Assembly (NCBI GenBank): GCA_019055375.1
Contig: JAHQIW010002037.1
Span: 62,001 to 126,000, forward strand
Reading direction: 5' to 3'
Length of the DNA stretch: 64,000 nt
Origin: Parelaphostrongylus tenuis
Lineage: Eukaryota > Nematoda > Chromadorea > Rhabditida > Metastrongylidae
The position numbers were made by a program, and so were the translations under genes. Positions 32,730-44,900 of the stretch are shown piece after piece; position 1 is the first letter of the stretch; each line of letters opens with the position of its first letter. The notes under the pieces were generated by a model. It was not told where the DNA came from. It was given only the letters and a program-made list of their open reading frames with translations, and searched no databases.

Positions 32730-33528
32730 TGAAGAACTGAGAACAGTGTGGTAATCACGTGATGCGAGGAGAGGCAAGCTCGACCAGCGTTCAAAGACAT
32801 CACAAAGAAATTAACATTTGCAAGTCACAACTTATTACCGATTGTTGGGCACCCATAATCTGACTACATGAGCCCTGTTTTCATCGTTCACTGCCTGTCA
32901 GCTTGAGTTAGGATTAGGTTTTCACTTGAATTTATACCGTATATGTATTACCGTGTATCACTAAACGAGTTATGTAAATCCATGAGAAATAAATAGAGGG
33001 AAATTTGACTAATCTGAAAGAAGGAGGGTCTTATTCTGTCAGGAAAGATTGAAAAAACCACAATTTATGAGCCCGTAGGAAAAAAAGACCGTAAAGAAAA
33101 TGCGATTGTAACAAAAACTGTTCGCGATCCTTCTGTTATCAGCATTGTTTATTGAAGCGTTATCGTGGCGTGGGATACGTTGGTATACACTTTTCCACTC
33201 ACTAACGATACTTGTGGTTTTTCCTCACTATTCGTACCATGAACAAAACTCTAATTACAGTATTGTCACCGGGTTTCGCAAGGAATTTCGAATGTTGTCA
33301 ATCATGTCACACTTACGCCGGCGAATTCTCGTCCATATTTTTCTTTTCGGCTTTTGCTCTCTGTTCAATTCGCTTTGTTCACCTTACTCTGAAATAATTT
33401 ATAACTACGGCAATTCTAATCAATTTTGAAAAGAACTCTATATAATTGGAAGGACCAACTTCTATAAATCTGGCAGTAATACTTGATATATGGAAATCCT
33501 AGGGACTTATATGACTTAGACACGCGAA
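32730..33528. other. No gene recognised
   Basis: The 94-codon frame at 33145-33429 is hydrophobic and Ser/Phe-rich without a known domain. Not called. Confidence 0.4.
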
Positions 33529-33558
33529 GTTGGAAATAGTAGTAGCAGTAGCAGTTCA

Positions 33559-33600
33559 ATGGTTGATTTTTCGACGCGATCGCCTTCTTCAGAACAAGGA
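33559..33600 (-). ncRNA. Minimal hammerhead-like motif (family 2)
   Basis: CTGAAGA (33592-33586), helix II GGCG/CGTC around ATCG, and GAAA (33572-33569) are intact. Helix III is shortened (AAATC) and helix I is only 3 bp (GTT/AAC). Activity is doubtful on its own. Confidence 0.5.
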
Positions 33601-33708
33601 CGTATGCTGTGTCGTACTTCGTATAGGACTCGTATACGGCTTTCAAAATGTACTCCAAGTTCGTACATATCGGAATCGTATACGAATAGTCTAATACGAG
33701 ATACGTCC

Positions 33709-33746
33709 AGGCTCTGGAGAAGGCAAAGTTGCCGAAATGTTAGCCT
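33709..33746 (+). ncRNA. Minimal hammerhead-like motif (family 2)
   Basis: Helix I AGGCT/AGCCT is a perfect 5 bp, helix II GGC/GCC and GAAA (33734-33737) are present. The core reads CTGGAGA instead of CTGANGA, so the conserved A6 is lost. Probably inactive but clearly derived from a hammerhead. Confidence 0.5.
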
Positions 33747-34009
33747 TCGACGAACTGCTACTACTTAGTAGTGCCGCTACTACTGCTACTATTGCAAACC
33801 TCGTGTCGACTAAGTAACATAAATTTTAGGAGCTCAGTATAATATCGAGTTTCGTTCGTTGTAAGAAAACTGTTGGCGTTCGTGCCACACTTACAGCATT
33901 CCGTCATCTCTGTGCTTTTCTTTTTGTATTTACAAGTAGCAGATTTCTAACTACAGTATTTTTATTTAGTCTTCGAAAGAGCCTAGACGAACACCACGCA
34001 TCGCTAAAT

Positions 34010-34195
34010 ACAAAGTTGCTCATATTTCTGTTACTTTATTTATCACTTCAATCAGTCTTATTAGTTTTTCTATCTTTCTCTTTTTCTATCTTTCTCTTTT
34101 TTGCCTCTGCCTCTTCCCTCTCTCTATCTCTGTCTCTATTTCTGTCTTCCTCTCTACTCATCTCTAACCTAATCTCCCTGCCTCTCTCTTTTTGA
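34010..34195 (+). repeat. Pyrimidine-rich low-complexity tract
   Basis: Runs of tctttctctttttc and tctctatctctgtctc type over about 185 bp. Confidence 0.8.
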
Positions 34196-34199
34196 AAAA

Positions 34200-35900
34200 A
34201 TATGACGCATCCTTCGACGGCGAACGAGACAATTTGCCATCAACGGCAATGCTTCGCTACTGCGCTAATTTTAGCGGAACGACAAATTGTCTTCAGGCGT
34301 GACGCCATCTATTCAACATTGACTGTTCTGTTGGTTCGTGTAAAAGGAAGGAGATGAGGAATGTTAAATCTGATAGAGTTAGTTAGAAAAATGTCTTTGC
34401 TGACATGTTTTGAACTTTTTCGATACTCCAGCAAAAAGTCTACCTTGCGCATTTTTCCGCTCCTTTATATTTCCATTTTTTCATTTTGCGCTTGCACTCT
34501 ATCATCGTAAGTGCACTTGATTAGCTGTGTTTGCTATCTGTGATGCTGTAAGTACGTAAAAATTCCGTAAAACACTGAAAACACAATTTTAACTCTTACC
34601 GTGAACTTAGATATGCCTTCGTTTTACGAGCTCTAAAGTAGTCAGGACTTAAAGCTCGGAAATGGTGACCACCGTAAGTGGACAAAGATGGAAAGGGCTA
34701 AGTGTCGGGTGTAAAGTCTTTTAAAAAAGTGTTGTTCTTTCAACTTCATTCGTAGCATGAACAGCCCACGAAAGCCCTCCGCTGTGCCAGAGTGTTTACG
34801 TTACCTTCGCTGATAAGATACTAGTCTTCTGAACACGAGGTATAGGATACTAGGTTAATGAGCCTAAAGAGCGTAATCGAACTCAGAAACAGGGGGGATT
34901 GAAGGAAACTTCTAACCAGTAAGCTACAGTTGCCCTCAGCTTCTTTCTAGGTGCTGCTGTATGCCAGAATCTGAGTACTCTCACTTGAGCATCACTGGGT
35001 TAATCCTTATCTTGAAAACCTAGCTGAGTAAAAAAAACTGCCCGTTTTCCATTGCATTTCAGCACCCAGGGACACCCCCTCACGGCATTGTTGTAAGATT
35101 GTTGTATCTCACGCAATACGGGAAAGAAAAAAATGATTGCATGCGGAGGAGATGCATACAAATAGTCGCTAAACTTTATGACAACGCGAAGGAATAAAAA
35201 AAATGGAAGTGCATTATCTACAAGATCGTCGTTCGATAGGCGGCAGCGGATCGAAGAAAAATACCACGGCGATCATCCTTGAGAGTCACTATGAACCAGT
35301 GATCGGTACACGGGAGATATCAGAGAGCAGTCAGTAGTACGGACGAGAAAGTAGCGATAAGTGGACGGGAGGCCGCAAAGCAGTGAAAACCATGAGTGTC
35401 GGTCGATCTGTCAGCAATTGTGCGCTTAAAATCTGAAAAGTTGCGAAACAAGTCTATTCAGTGATCCTCTAATTCAAAATCTAAATTTTCCTTGAATAAA
35501 TAAATATCGTGAAAAAGTTTCCCCTTCAATAAAGCTTTTTCCTATTTAGCAAATCTACTAAACTCATGTATGAAAGCGGAAGATGTCAGTTGAAAACTTT
35601 GTAGTCATTGTCTTCTGAGAAGAGGATCGATATGTCTAGAATATTTCAAAGCTATAATTATTGCTGTTATCGCTATCATTATTATTACTAGTTATTATTA
35701 TCTCCTATACCATCCACTTCTTTTTCCTGAAGTTTCGTCTCTCTACTTAGCATTCTTGCTGAACTTTTCCTGTCCCTTCGTTACTTTCGCTAATTCGCAG
35801 TTCCGTCATCTCATTCACTTCCTTTCTGGTGTTTTTTGCGGAGCGTCGAATTAATGTGAACTAATAAGGATTTCATAGGTTTTTATTCCTTTCGGAAATT
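34200..35900. other. Upstream flank of the ataxin-1-like gene
   Basis: An inverted pair (gacaatttg at 34230, caaattgtc at 34284) and a tRNA-like minus-strand head near 34855-34935 (gcgtaatcgaactc) are visible. No upstream coding exon was recognised. In the frame of the start codon at 35908 a TGA lies at 35857-35859, so the reading frame does not extend further unless an intron intervenes. A splice-like tttcatag at 35871-35878 could be a cis or trans acceptor. Confidence 0.4.
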
Positions 35901-35907
35901 CAAGTCG

Positions 35908-35985
35908 ATGAATGGCGATGGCCAGCAGCAGGCAACATCATCTGGTGCGCCTCAATGGTCGCAACCACCGTTGGCCGATATCCTG
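35908..35985 (+). CDS. Ataxin-1-like gene, exon 1
   Basis: Starts at ATG 35908 and gives 26 residues (MNGDGQQQATSSGAPQWSQP then PLADIL), ending at the donor GTGAGC in phase 0. Composition and phase fit exon 2. It is called as the first coding exon because an in-frame stop lies 48 nt upstream. Confidence 0.6.
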
Positions 35986-38900
35986 GTGAGCTAGGGTATC
36001 TATTGATTGATTACTTTATTTTATTATGAATCATTGTCTTTGAGTTCAGTGTGATTGGATACTCTAAAAAAGAGAAAAAGCTTTGACCTAAATGAACGAG
36101 ACGAAAGTCGGCAGGTCGGATTGTTGCGAGTGCACGAGTTGTATATGGAACTATTTCTGTATTTTATTTTATTTACGTGCTGTTACTTCCAAGGTCATTA
36201 GCATCTATAGAAAATTCTTTGAGACGGCATCTCTGAGAGTCTATTACAGTTCCTACCGAAATTGTTGAGTGATATGCAAAGCTTTGAACGATAGACGGAA
36301 ATCGAACCCCCATTTCATCCTTTCCCGAAAGCGCTTATTAACCAGTTTTACTACCGACGCTATTGTTCTGCTATCACTCATTCTGCGATGCATATTACTG
36401 AACAATATTGATTATATACTCACAACTTATGCCATCGCTAAGTGAAAAATCTTACTGATAACAAGCTGGCCAAAATCTTGGGACAAAAGCCGGCTTGGTT
36501 TGCCTTAACTGTTGCTGTATTGTGCTGGAGTCGTATCACAGTATAACAAAGACAATTAGCAAAAATTCTAAATTTAAATTTCGTGATTCAGTGGCTGAAT
36601 CGGAGAAAGTCGATATTTCAGCCAATGCGCTTTCTGTTAATTAACGACTATGTCTTACTATGTAGTTCTCAATTCTTGTGTCCTCTGACCATAAAGACCT
36701 CTGTCATCTAGAAAGAATCTTTGTCGTAGAGAAAAAAGTTCATTCGACTAGTAGTAGATGAAGGCTGTCTTGTGCGAAACGCGTATGAGAGTGCGCTAGA
36801 CCGCTACCTAAGGAATAAGATCAGAAACTCAATTATCATAGCCAGCCCTCAATTGAGTTGTTTAGCAACTGAATAGATGTAAAAAGCATCAAAGTGTTAC
36901 GACATCCATTCATGTATTTGATGTAAACTTCATCCATGGCTTATTGATCATCGACTTAATCGAGAAGTCGGCGGTGAACTCTTCATTGCCCGCAAATATG
37001 CATCAGATGTGCTCTGCAGGTTCTTGCACTTTCACGAAATGGATGAATTGGGTCGCATTATCTGGTTTTTTTTTTCACTGTTCAATTGATTATAGACTAC
37101 CTACAGGTCACTAGAACACGTCGGTTATGGAACGCTGACTGACTCTATGGCCAATCTGGTAGCTTTTCGACCTCTCTTATAGTGATTTGCGGTGTTAATG
37201 ACGGAGAGCACTTCTTCAACCGCCTTCAATTTTCCTATTCATTTATTCGAATGCAGCTTCCGGCCGAATTGGACCAATTTATAAGCGTACGAGAGCGCTC
37301 CTAAGCGTGGATGTATGAGTTCTCGGTCGTGTGCGTGCGCGTTCAGAAGATAATAATCATTTTCCAAAAAAGTGAAGAATTTCAAAAAGAATGTTCAAAG
37401 CCTAAACAAGATGGTACGCCAGGGCCACGCACGCATGTTTCGGAGGTCTCGCCCTCCTCGTCAGTGGCCCACTCCCCACATTAAGCCCTGCACTGTAACA
37501 AGGAGGGAGAAGTATGTGGTGACGGCACAGTGTACAATGAACATCGTGCCATCACCGTTTCTCAGTCGATGGATCTCGACTGGTGCAACAAAACTGGTCC
37601 ATGTCATCAACTGTTTTTAAAACCTCTCAGTGAACATTCAAAATAATTTCGAAAAGATGATTTTATTTCCAATTGTGAGGCTAATGTGGTAATATCACGT
37701 GTGAAAGCGTCTCAAGCAGTTCAGTTGTAATTCTTAATTTACTCGAATTACGGTAGTGACCAGGGCATCTGCTGCACAATATTTAGAGGAGGCACGCAAT
37801 ACAAATGCGACCTTTGTGGTTCTACCCGGTGCCCTGATCAAACCCTTTCATAAACCAAAGTTGGCAAAATGGCGCCACACTTCTCTATGAGGACAAAGCC
37901 ACTGATCTGATGCATTAGCAGATTCCAGCAAGTAATTATAGAGGCTGAATATGCATTAAACCACCTATACAACGGTACTAATGGATCGAATTCATTGTGG
38001 GCTCGTCATGATTTCATCCATGCCAAACTTTTATCCTTCATCTTTTACGCAGTAGTTGCCAGTTAATATTTCCTTGTATTCCACCTTTTTGAGTGATTCT
38101 GATGATTTTTTGTAGGAGATGGCCACAACTGCGATCCTGTCATATTCATAATGAATGGGTGATGCTTCTGTTCTCTAACTGAATCTGTACAGCCGACTAA
38201 AGAATGCCAAAACTGTGCTAGTTCTCACGCTATCGTGTTTCACTAGATTTGGAACGGTTTCCTATTTGGAAACATATAGAGATGCAAGATTCTATTCTAT
38301 TATATGATGTTAGGCTATTTCTACATCATGGCTACACAGTCAAGAAAGGCTATGAACCAGTTTTATGTCATTTGCTGAGTGATGCTTAAAAAGTTGTCAT
38401 ATAGAAAACACGTATTGGATGGTGATTCTGCACACAGCATCTAGCAGTTTATGTTCAATAGTTGAAGAGAGCAAGAATGGGACGGATACGATGAATACGA
38501 AGATGAATACAATCATTTTTGAGAGGCTCGTCTTTTACTAAATCATAATTTACCTCCTTCGAAAACAGCTGAAAGAGAGAACCATTCTTATACGCGTGTT
38601 TTTGCACCACGAATTTTGAATGGCAACGACTTTACTAGTTATGAATACTCGAAATGATACTAGTCATCGGCGGTCTTGTCCAAAGACAAGAATTGTCTCC
38701 ACTTGTTTCAGTAATATGTAGAGCTGCCGAGTAATTTGTACTCGTTCGAAAGACTTCAAAAGCACACCAAATGAGGTACAATACCTTTTCTAGAGAAAAC
38801 CAAGGTTCCATAGATAAGAGTGGGCTATGCTGGAAAGTTGTGCTCAATCGTAATTTTTATTTAGTTTTATTCTCAAGAAAATTGAAAAATATTCCATCAC

Positions 38901-41900
38901 CCAAAGGCGCGCGTGTTTGTCCGTCCATTTTGCAAAAGTTAAAGCGCTCCTGTCCATGGAATTTTAGGAAATTTTCTGCGAAAGCATAGCCATGAGTAAA
39001 AATGAAACAACAAGATGTTCTAAGCCTTGTATCCACGAGAAGCTCGTCTTCCACGAGCGCGCTCGAGCTTTCGCCATTCACAGCTTCATGTGACCCTGCG
39101 GAACCCTTGAAGTAAGACCAAAGTGCTCCTGCGCTTCACGAGCTTTACGTGGGCCTTAAAGGAGTAGAGTACTTTCCCCTTCAGAGCGCGTAAGGAAATT
39201 TGATCAAGAGTGATCATCTCTCCTCCAGCCTTCAGTAGACGATCGCGGGGCCGATATCCGTGAATTTTGGAGAAACAAGCTTAATTTTCGGCACTTCGTA
39301 GAATCAAGCGTCATCCGTAATGATACTGCATGTGACCCACGATCTTGATCGCGTTGTTATTTTTTTTAGAATACAGCTGATACAAGCAATAGATAGATGT
39401 GCACAGAATTGTATTGACATGAGCAGTCTTCTTATGATGATATTGTCGAATTTCTCACCGGTCCGTCTGTCCATGAGCGCATAGAGCTTGGCTAGAATCC
39501 TAAGCTATGGATTCTCACTCTTTTGCGCAGTCTTACCAACCTTACAATCGTGCTTATGCTTGATGTCAACACCCAACTAAACTCGTCCACAATTTTAGGA
39601 TTTGCCTCAAATTGGGTAATTAGACTTTGTTTGCTTGTGGGACTGCGCCAAAGAATGAAGATTCCTATCTCAAAATTCCAGCCAAGCTCTATGCGTTCAG
39701 GCTGAGCGGACAGGCGAGAATTCCAATAATATCACCATGAGAATAGTGTTCGTGTTAAGACGATTCCTTGGTTCACTATGTACTGCTCGTATCAGCCGTA
39801 TTCAGAAAAAGAATATCAGCGCGGATAAAATTGTGGTCACATAGTCGTGAAGAGTTTGCCATGTTATATTGCGACACAGCTTCATCACCACCTGTACTTC
39901 TACAATAAAATATCCAAGTTTTTCAATCAGAGTGACTGTTGAGTTAGATGGAGTCTGTACGCACCCATTCGCTCCACACACGATAGGGTGTCAAAACATT
40001 GTGGAGATCAGGCGCATTGGGTATTAGTATAAGCCACTGCGCTGGTGTAGTGTAGTGCCATATAGAGAGACAGTCTAATTATTTAATTTCATTGCATTTG
40101 CCCGCCACTGATCGTCTCGCTAACTCTCACATGATTTGCGTCGGCCGGGATTCGAACCCAGATCTCACTCTTTCTTTCACAGCGGTGGTGCAACGGTTTA
40201 GCATACGCTCCCCGAAAGAGTGAGATCTGGGTTCGAGTCCCGGCTGACGCAAAGGTTTTTGCTCACTACTCTACATTATTGGGTACACTGAAACATCATA
40301 ACACCACAAGTGGCGGTCAAATAAAAAATTTGTTCTCCATGATTGATATTCGTGGGATGACCCAGTAATGGCAAGTTTCCTTAGTGTCGCTTCAGAAAAT
40401 TTGTTACACTATTCCATGTTTTCACATACCACATTTTTGCTATTTGGCTTCATCGTCTTGCATGCGCCAGCCACGGTGGCGTTCAGAGCCGTTGTCGATC
40501 TCGACTGTTACGTTAAGATTTAATTTTCTTCATGGCTTTTCTTGAGTGGTGGTTCAGTTGATCATTCCTAATATTTTTGTGCAGCTTAACTGTGGCGCTC
40601 TCTCATCTCACCAGTGACACTTATCCCCCTTCTGAATCGAAGAGAGCCTTTTCCAACTATGCCATGACAATTTGCCTACCCGGAAAGAGTGCATGCTGCG
40701 ACTAGCCTAGGTTGGGTTGAACCAGCCACTATGCGCTATATCTAACCATTACGTTTCACCATTCTTTCTAGAACCTATAGAATTGAGCCTTTCACTATCT
40801 GGTGCATGGCATCTCTAGCGAGACGTAGGTTTCGTCTTTCTCGCAAGCCTCATCAATAACACATGCCTTTCAGCTCACCCTCACAACTAATAGTAGCGGC
40901 GCCAAAGAAGTATTACTCTTTGTCAAGTGAAAAGATCACTTGATGTAGCGTTCTTTCAAAGTGATTTGATGTTGATTGCTTGGCTTATGGCTGTTATGGA
41001 GTACATGTAACAATATCTTTCAATCGACTGGTATCACATATCTTGAACCCTTGCTGAAAATTCAGTTTAATTTGATAGAATATTTTTGGCCTTTCAATAG
41101 TTATACTTCTTCGATGCCGCTATCAGTAGTTGTAAGGCTGAACCGAAAGACATGTAGTATTAATGAGGCTTGCGAGAATGCCGAAACATGCGTCTACCAC
41201 CAGATATGCCGTAAACTAGACCTCTAAGAAGCTCAAACATTCTATCAGATTATATTGTTACTAAGCGAGGTCTCATGATAGTTTATTGAAAGGTATCGTT
41301 CAATCTACAATGCGCCATTTTTATTACAACTCATATTGAATGCTAGCATACAAGTGCGAGAATCGGTGGCAATCTAAAATTTGTGTAGTGTTTCACTAAC
41401 ATCCTTTGATTCACTGAATTCCAGTTCCAGTAATACGACGAAAGTAAACGATTGGCATACGTATTTAGACAATCATGTAGGCCGTCGTTTCACTTCGTCG
41501 GGTCTCAAAAAGTGGAATTTGCCTCGAGAAATGAACGAGAAATTTTAATTTATTTCTTGTAGCTGGAGGACGGTTTTATAAATAATTGAAGAATCATTTC
41601 CGATTGAAAAATAGCTTAGAATCCGGTTTTCAAAAGGACTGAGACGAATAGTCTATAGGGTGACAATATGAGTTTTTGTTTGACTTTCATTCGATGCTTT
41701 CCTGTAATATAACATTGAATCACATTATTGCGGGGTTAACGCTTCTTGTAGGAAGTTACGAAGATGTCACTGTCAGCCGTATGTTTCGAAGTGAGATGTC
41801 TTGATATTACTTATTTTATTCTCGAAACAGGGCAAAAAGCTCAGAGACTTTTGTTTAAGTGAAAGTTGGTTTGGTCATTTGTTTATTACGATTAGGTCGT

Positions 41901-44900
41901 TTCATAAGTTTTGGCACTAAAGCAATAAGCACCAAATTTATTGATCAGAGGTAATTAAAATTGCATGATTTCCGTGTCGTTCAATTGCGCATTTTCTTGT
42001 AAGCATTCTGGTGCACAACTTGCCCATTACTGCTTTGAGATGGGACTGTCTTGGGTACGAATTCGTTGCTACTCATAAACGAATGGCGCATAAGCGAAAA
42101 TGCTTATTAAACGGCGCGCAAGATTAGTCGAGCTTGGGGCTATGATACGGTTACAGAAATGACAGCTAGGATGAGGTTGCGTAGTTCACAGCTGCAGAGA
42201 ACAGTCTGGAGGATCAGTCGCGCTCTGGCTATCCTCAGGAAGCTCCATTGACATTCCGTGCCGCTTCACTTGCATATTCCACCACGCGTTATTCGTGCAT
42301 GAGTAGCAAGACAATTTGTTTCCGTGACAGTTCTATCTTAAAACAGCTATAGACAAATTGTATACCAAAATGTTCAAAACAAAATGCTCAATAGAACGAC
42401 ACCGAAATCACACAAGAATTACTTTTGTTTGATGAATTTGGTGTTTATGGCTCCAGTGCTAAAACTTATGGAATAACCTAATATAATATATTTTTTGGAT
42501 GACCGTATGGAATTCCTGTTCTACGTAATAATAGTTGCTCTAGGACGAGTTGTTCGTTCCTTGCAGACGGCGCTGCAGATGCAACTGATGCGGACAGTTG
42601 CCGATAATCCACGAGTGATATCTGGTCCGTCTCCTGTGTTTTCCGTCGGCAATCCGTTGGTGAACACCTTGCCACCGTCGATCAACGCTGCTACCGCCGG
42701 TGCGATGCCGCCAAATCCGACACAGCTGCCAGTGCCGCCAACAGCGAATCCGTTGCTTCACTCTTATCAACAGGTTCGAATTTCGAAATTAGTATTGAGG
42801 AATGACTAGAAGAGCCCTCGAATAAGGCTAAACCAAAAAAATCCAACTAGAAAAGCCAGTAAAGAGTTTCAAATCTACCTAATATTTGTGTTTGATGTCT
42901 AAAGCGGTACAGCATAGGAATTTATGTATCTGTTAATTGCATCGAGTTTCAAAAAGGCGCAGTGGTTAAAGACGTTTTGCGTCGCACGCATGATCGATGA
43001 TTCGAGCTCACGCTAAAGGTCTACCAAGCCTTCCGTCTTTTCGGGGTCAGTAGTTGCAATCAAACTTGTTTGGGAGAATAAAGAGCACTGACCCAATGCA
43101 TGGGGAAGCCACCGCAAGTCATTGTTAAGAGCAGATGTGCATTGAATCACATCGAACGAGGCTACAAATGGAAGACGAATTCATGGCGCACCCCTCAAGG
43201 ACTGACTAACGCCGAAAGCTTTATCCTTTATCCTTCTTTCGATTACAACAACAAGTATCTTAATATGACCCGTATTCACATATTCTGCTCATATCAACAC
43301 TTTTTCAACAACTGTTTGTCATTTTTCATTCTCTTTGTTTTCCGGCAATGTCCACTGACTACGACTTGAATACTCGGACGACTCATCCATCCTCTTCACA
43401 AAAAGCAAAGCTTGAAATCCAGAAGATTTCTCTGCTTAACTTATACGCTGCTGGTTGGGTGAGATTTCCTCCCTAGAGTCTAGAAAAACTCCTGCCAGTA
43501 AGTCCCCAGTTCGTGATCACAGACAGTTGGCGGCCGTTATGGATTACCCGAAGATTTGCCACATTCCACAAGGTTTCCGCTAGAAAGGGGACCAATATCG
43601 CCATTCATCTGTTCTTGTTGGATATTCGAATGGTAATGTCTGCGCCATTATATAGTGCAGATATTAGAGCACAAGGATTCTGAACATATATAAGTAAACT
43701 CAAATCTTCTCAGAAGCTATGGTGTTAACATATCTTTTCTATAGCAGCCGATACTGAATTATTTACTTCTAGATTATGAACATGCATTTCGAGTAGGTTA
43801 CTCATCTAGACAGTCTCCAGACTGACGGCGTTCGACATTTCAATCAGAGTGATGTGCTAAGAATCGAGAAATGTAACGTCTATTGATGTAAAGTGATGTG
43901 CAAGTGATAAGCACGCGCTCCGGACTGAGTGAAATGCGGGTTCAAGTCCCGCCTGATGCAAATGTTTTGCACATCGCTTTACATCATTGGGTATTCTACA
44001 CATCATACCACCGCTAGAAGAGGTTGAAGAAGAAGAATTCTGTTTTATCATGTAACGTGCATGTTGGGATCACTTGAACCACGTGATTTTTGTATCTGTG
44101 GAGTTTAAAGATAGGGATTTGATGTGTTTGAAAAATCAATGGACTCCTATTATTTTCTATATCAAGTGAGTATGAGTTGTGTTCTTGATCTGTCAAACAC
44201 CATTCAAAGCACCATCATTTATTATTATCTTCATATCAATTTAACTACATTTAACTACTAACTACAGACCGTCAACGGTTGGCTGTTGACAGACAACGCG
44301 TTGTAGCGTAAAAGGAGTGCTGTGTAAAAAGAGCGTCGGTGGTGCAACGGTTAGCATACGCTCTCGGAAAGAGTGAGATCTGAGTTTGAATCCCGGCTGA
44401 CGCGAATGTGTTTTTGCACAGTACTCTACATTATCAACTATATCTTTTCAAAGTGAATCTCTTATCAACGTTTGAGCATAAGATGATTTCGTTTCAAATG
44501 TCGTGCTCTGAGGAAGCGACAGAGAAAGCATGTCATCCGTAGTTCAGGCGTTTTTGTAAGGAAAAATTCGATACCTGGATCTTTTTTCGAAGGTGATATG
44601 CTGGCAAGTCGTCAAAAATCGATAACGAATGTCTCTGATATCTGAATAAAAGCAATCGGTACTGTAAATTTCGAAATATCGCAAAATATTTGCTGGTTAA
44701 TGAGTTGACCATATCAAACGTCACGTCAGATCTCATTAAGCTAGTGTAATGGTGCGGTCGCGTTTGTGAGAACTCAGGCGCATCTCGTGGGAAGGCAGAC
44801 ACAGACAGCATGATTTCCCGGAATAGACATAATCTAATAAGAATATAACATGTTTTGGGTTGTTAGGTATAGTTCCATACAGGCGCCTGTTTCGTCCTAT

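Larger units (their letters stand above)
33530..33815. mobile_element. Foldback element with two minimal hammerheads (family 2)
   Basis: The flanks are inverted (agtagtagcagtagcagttc on the left; gaactgctactactta and gctactactgctactatt on the right). Inside, a minus-strand hammerhead (33559-33600) and a plus-strand hammerhead (33709-33746) point away from each other. The interior repeats cgtat/atacg strings. Same architecture as the family 1 foldbacks but with shorter ribozymes. Confidence 0.6.

Noticed and set aside
42540..42770. Minus-strand frame rich in Arg, His and Trp
   Set aside because: It is the shadow of exon 2 of the ataxin-1-like gene.
44333..44403. Candidate tRNA gene with a full cloverleaf
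   Set aside because: C instead of U precedes the anticodon position, many diverged copies exist, and a SINE body follows. It is a SINE head.
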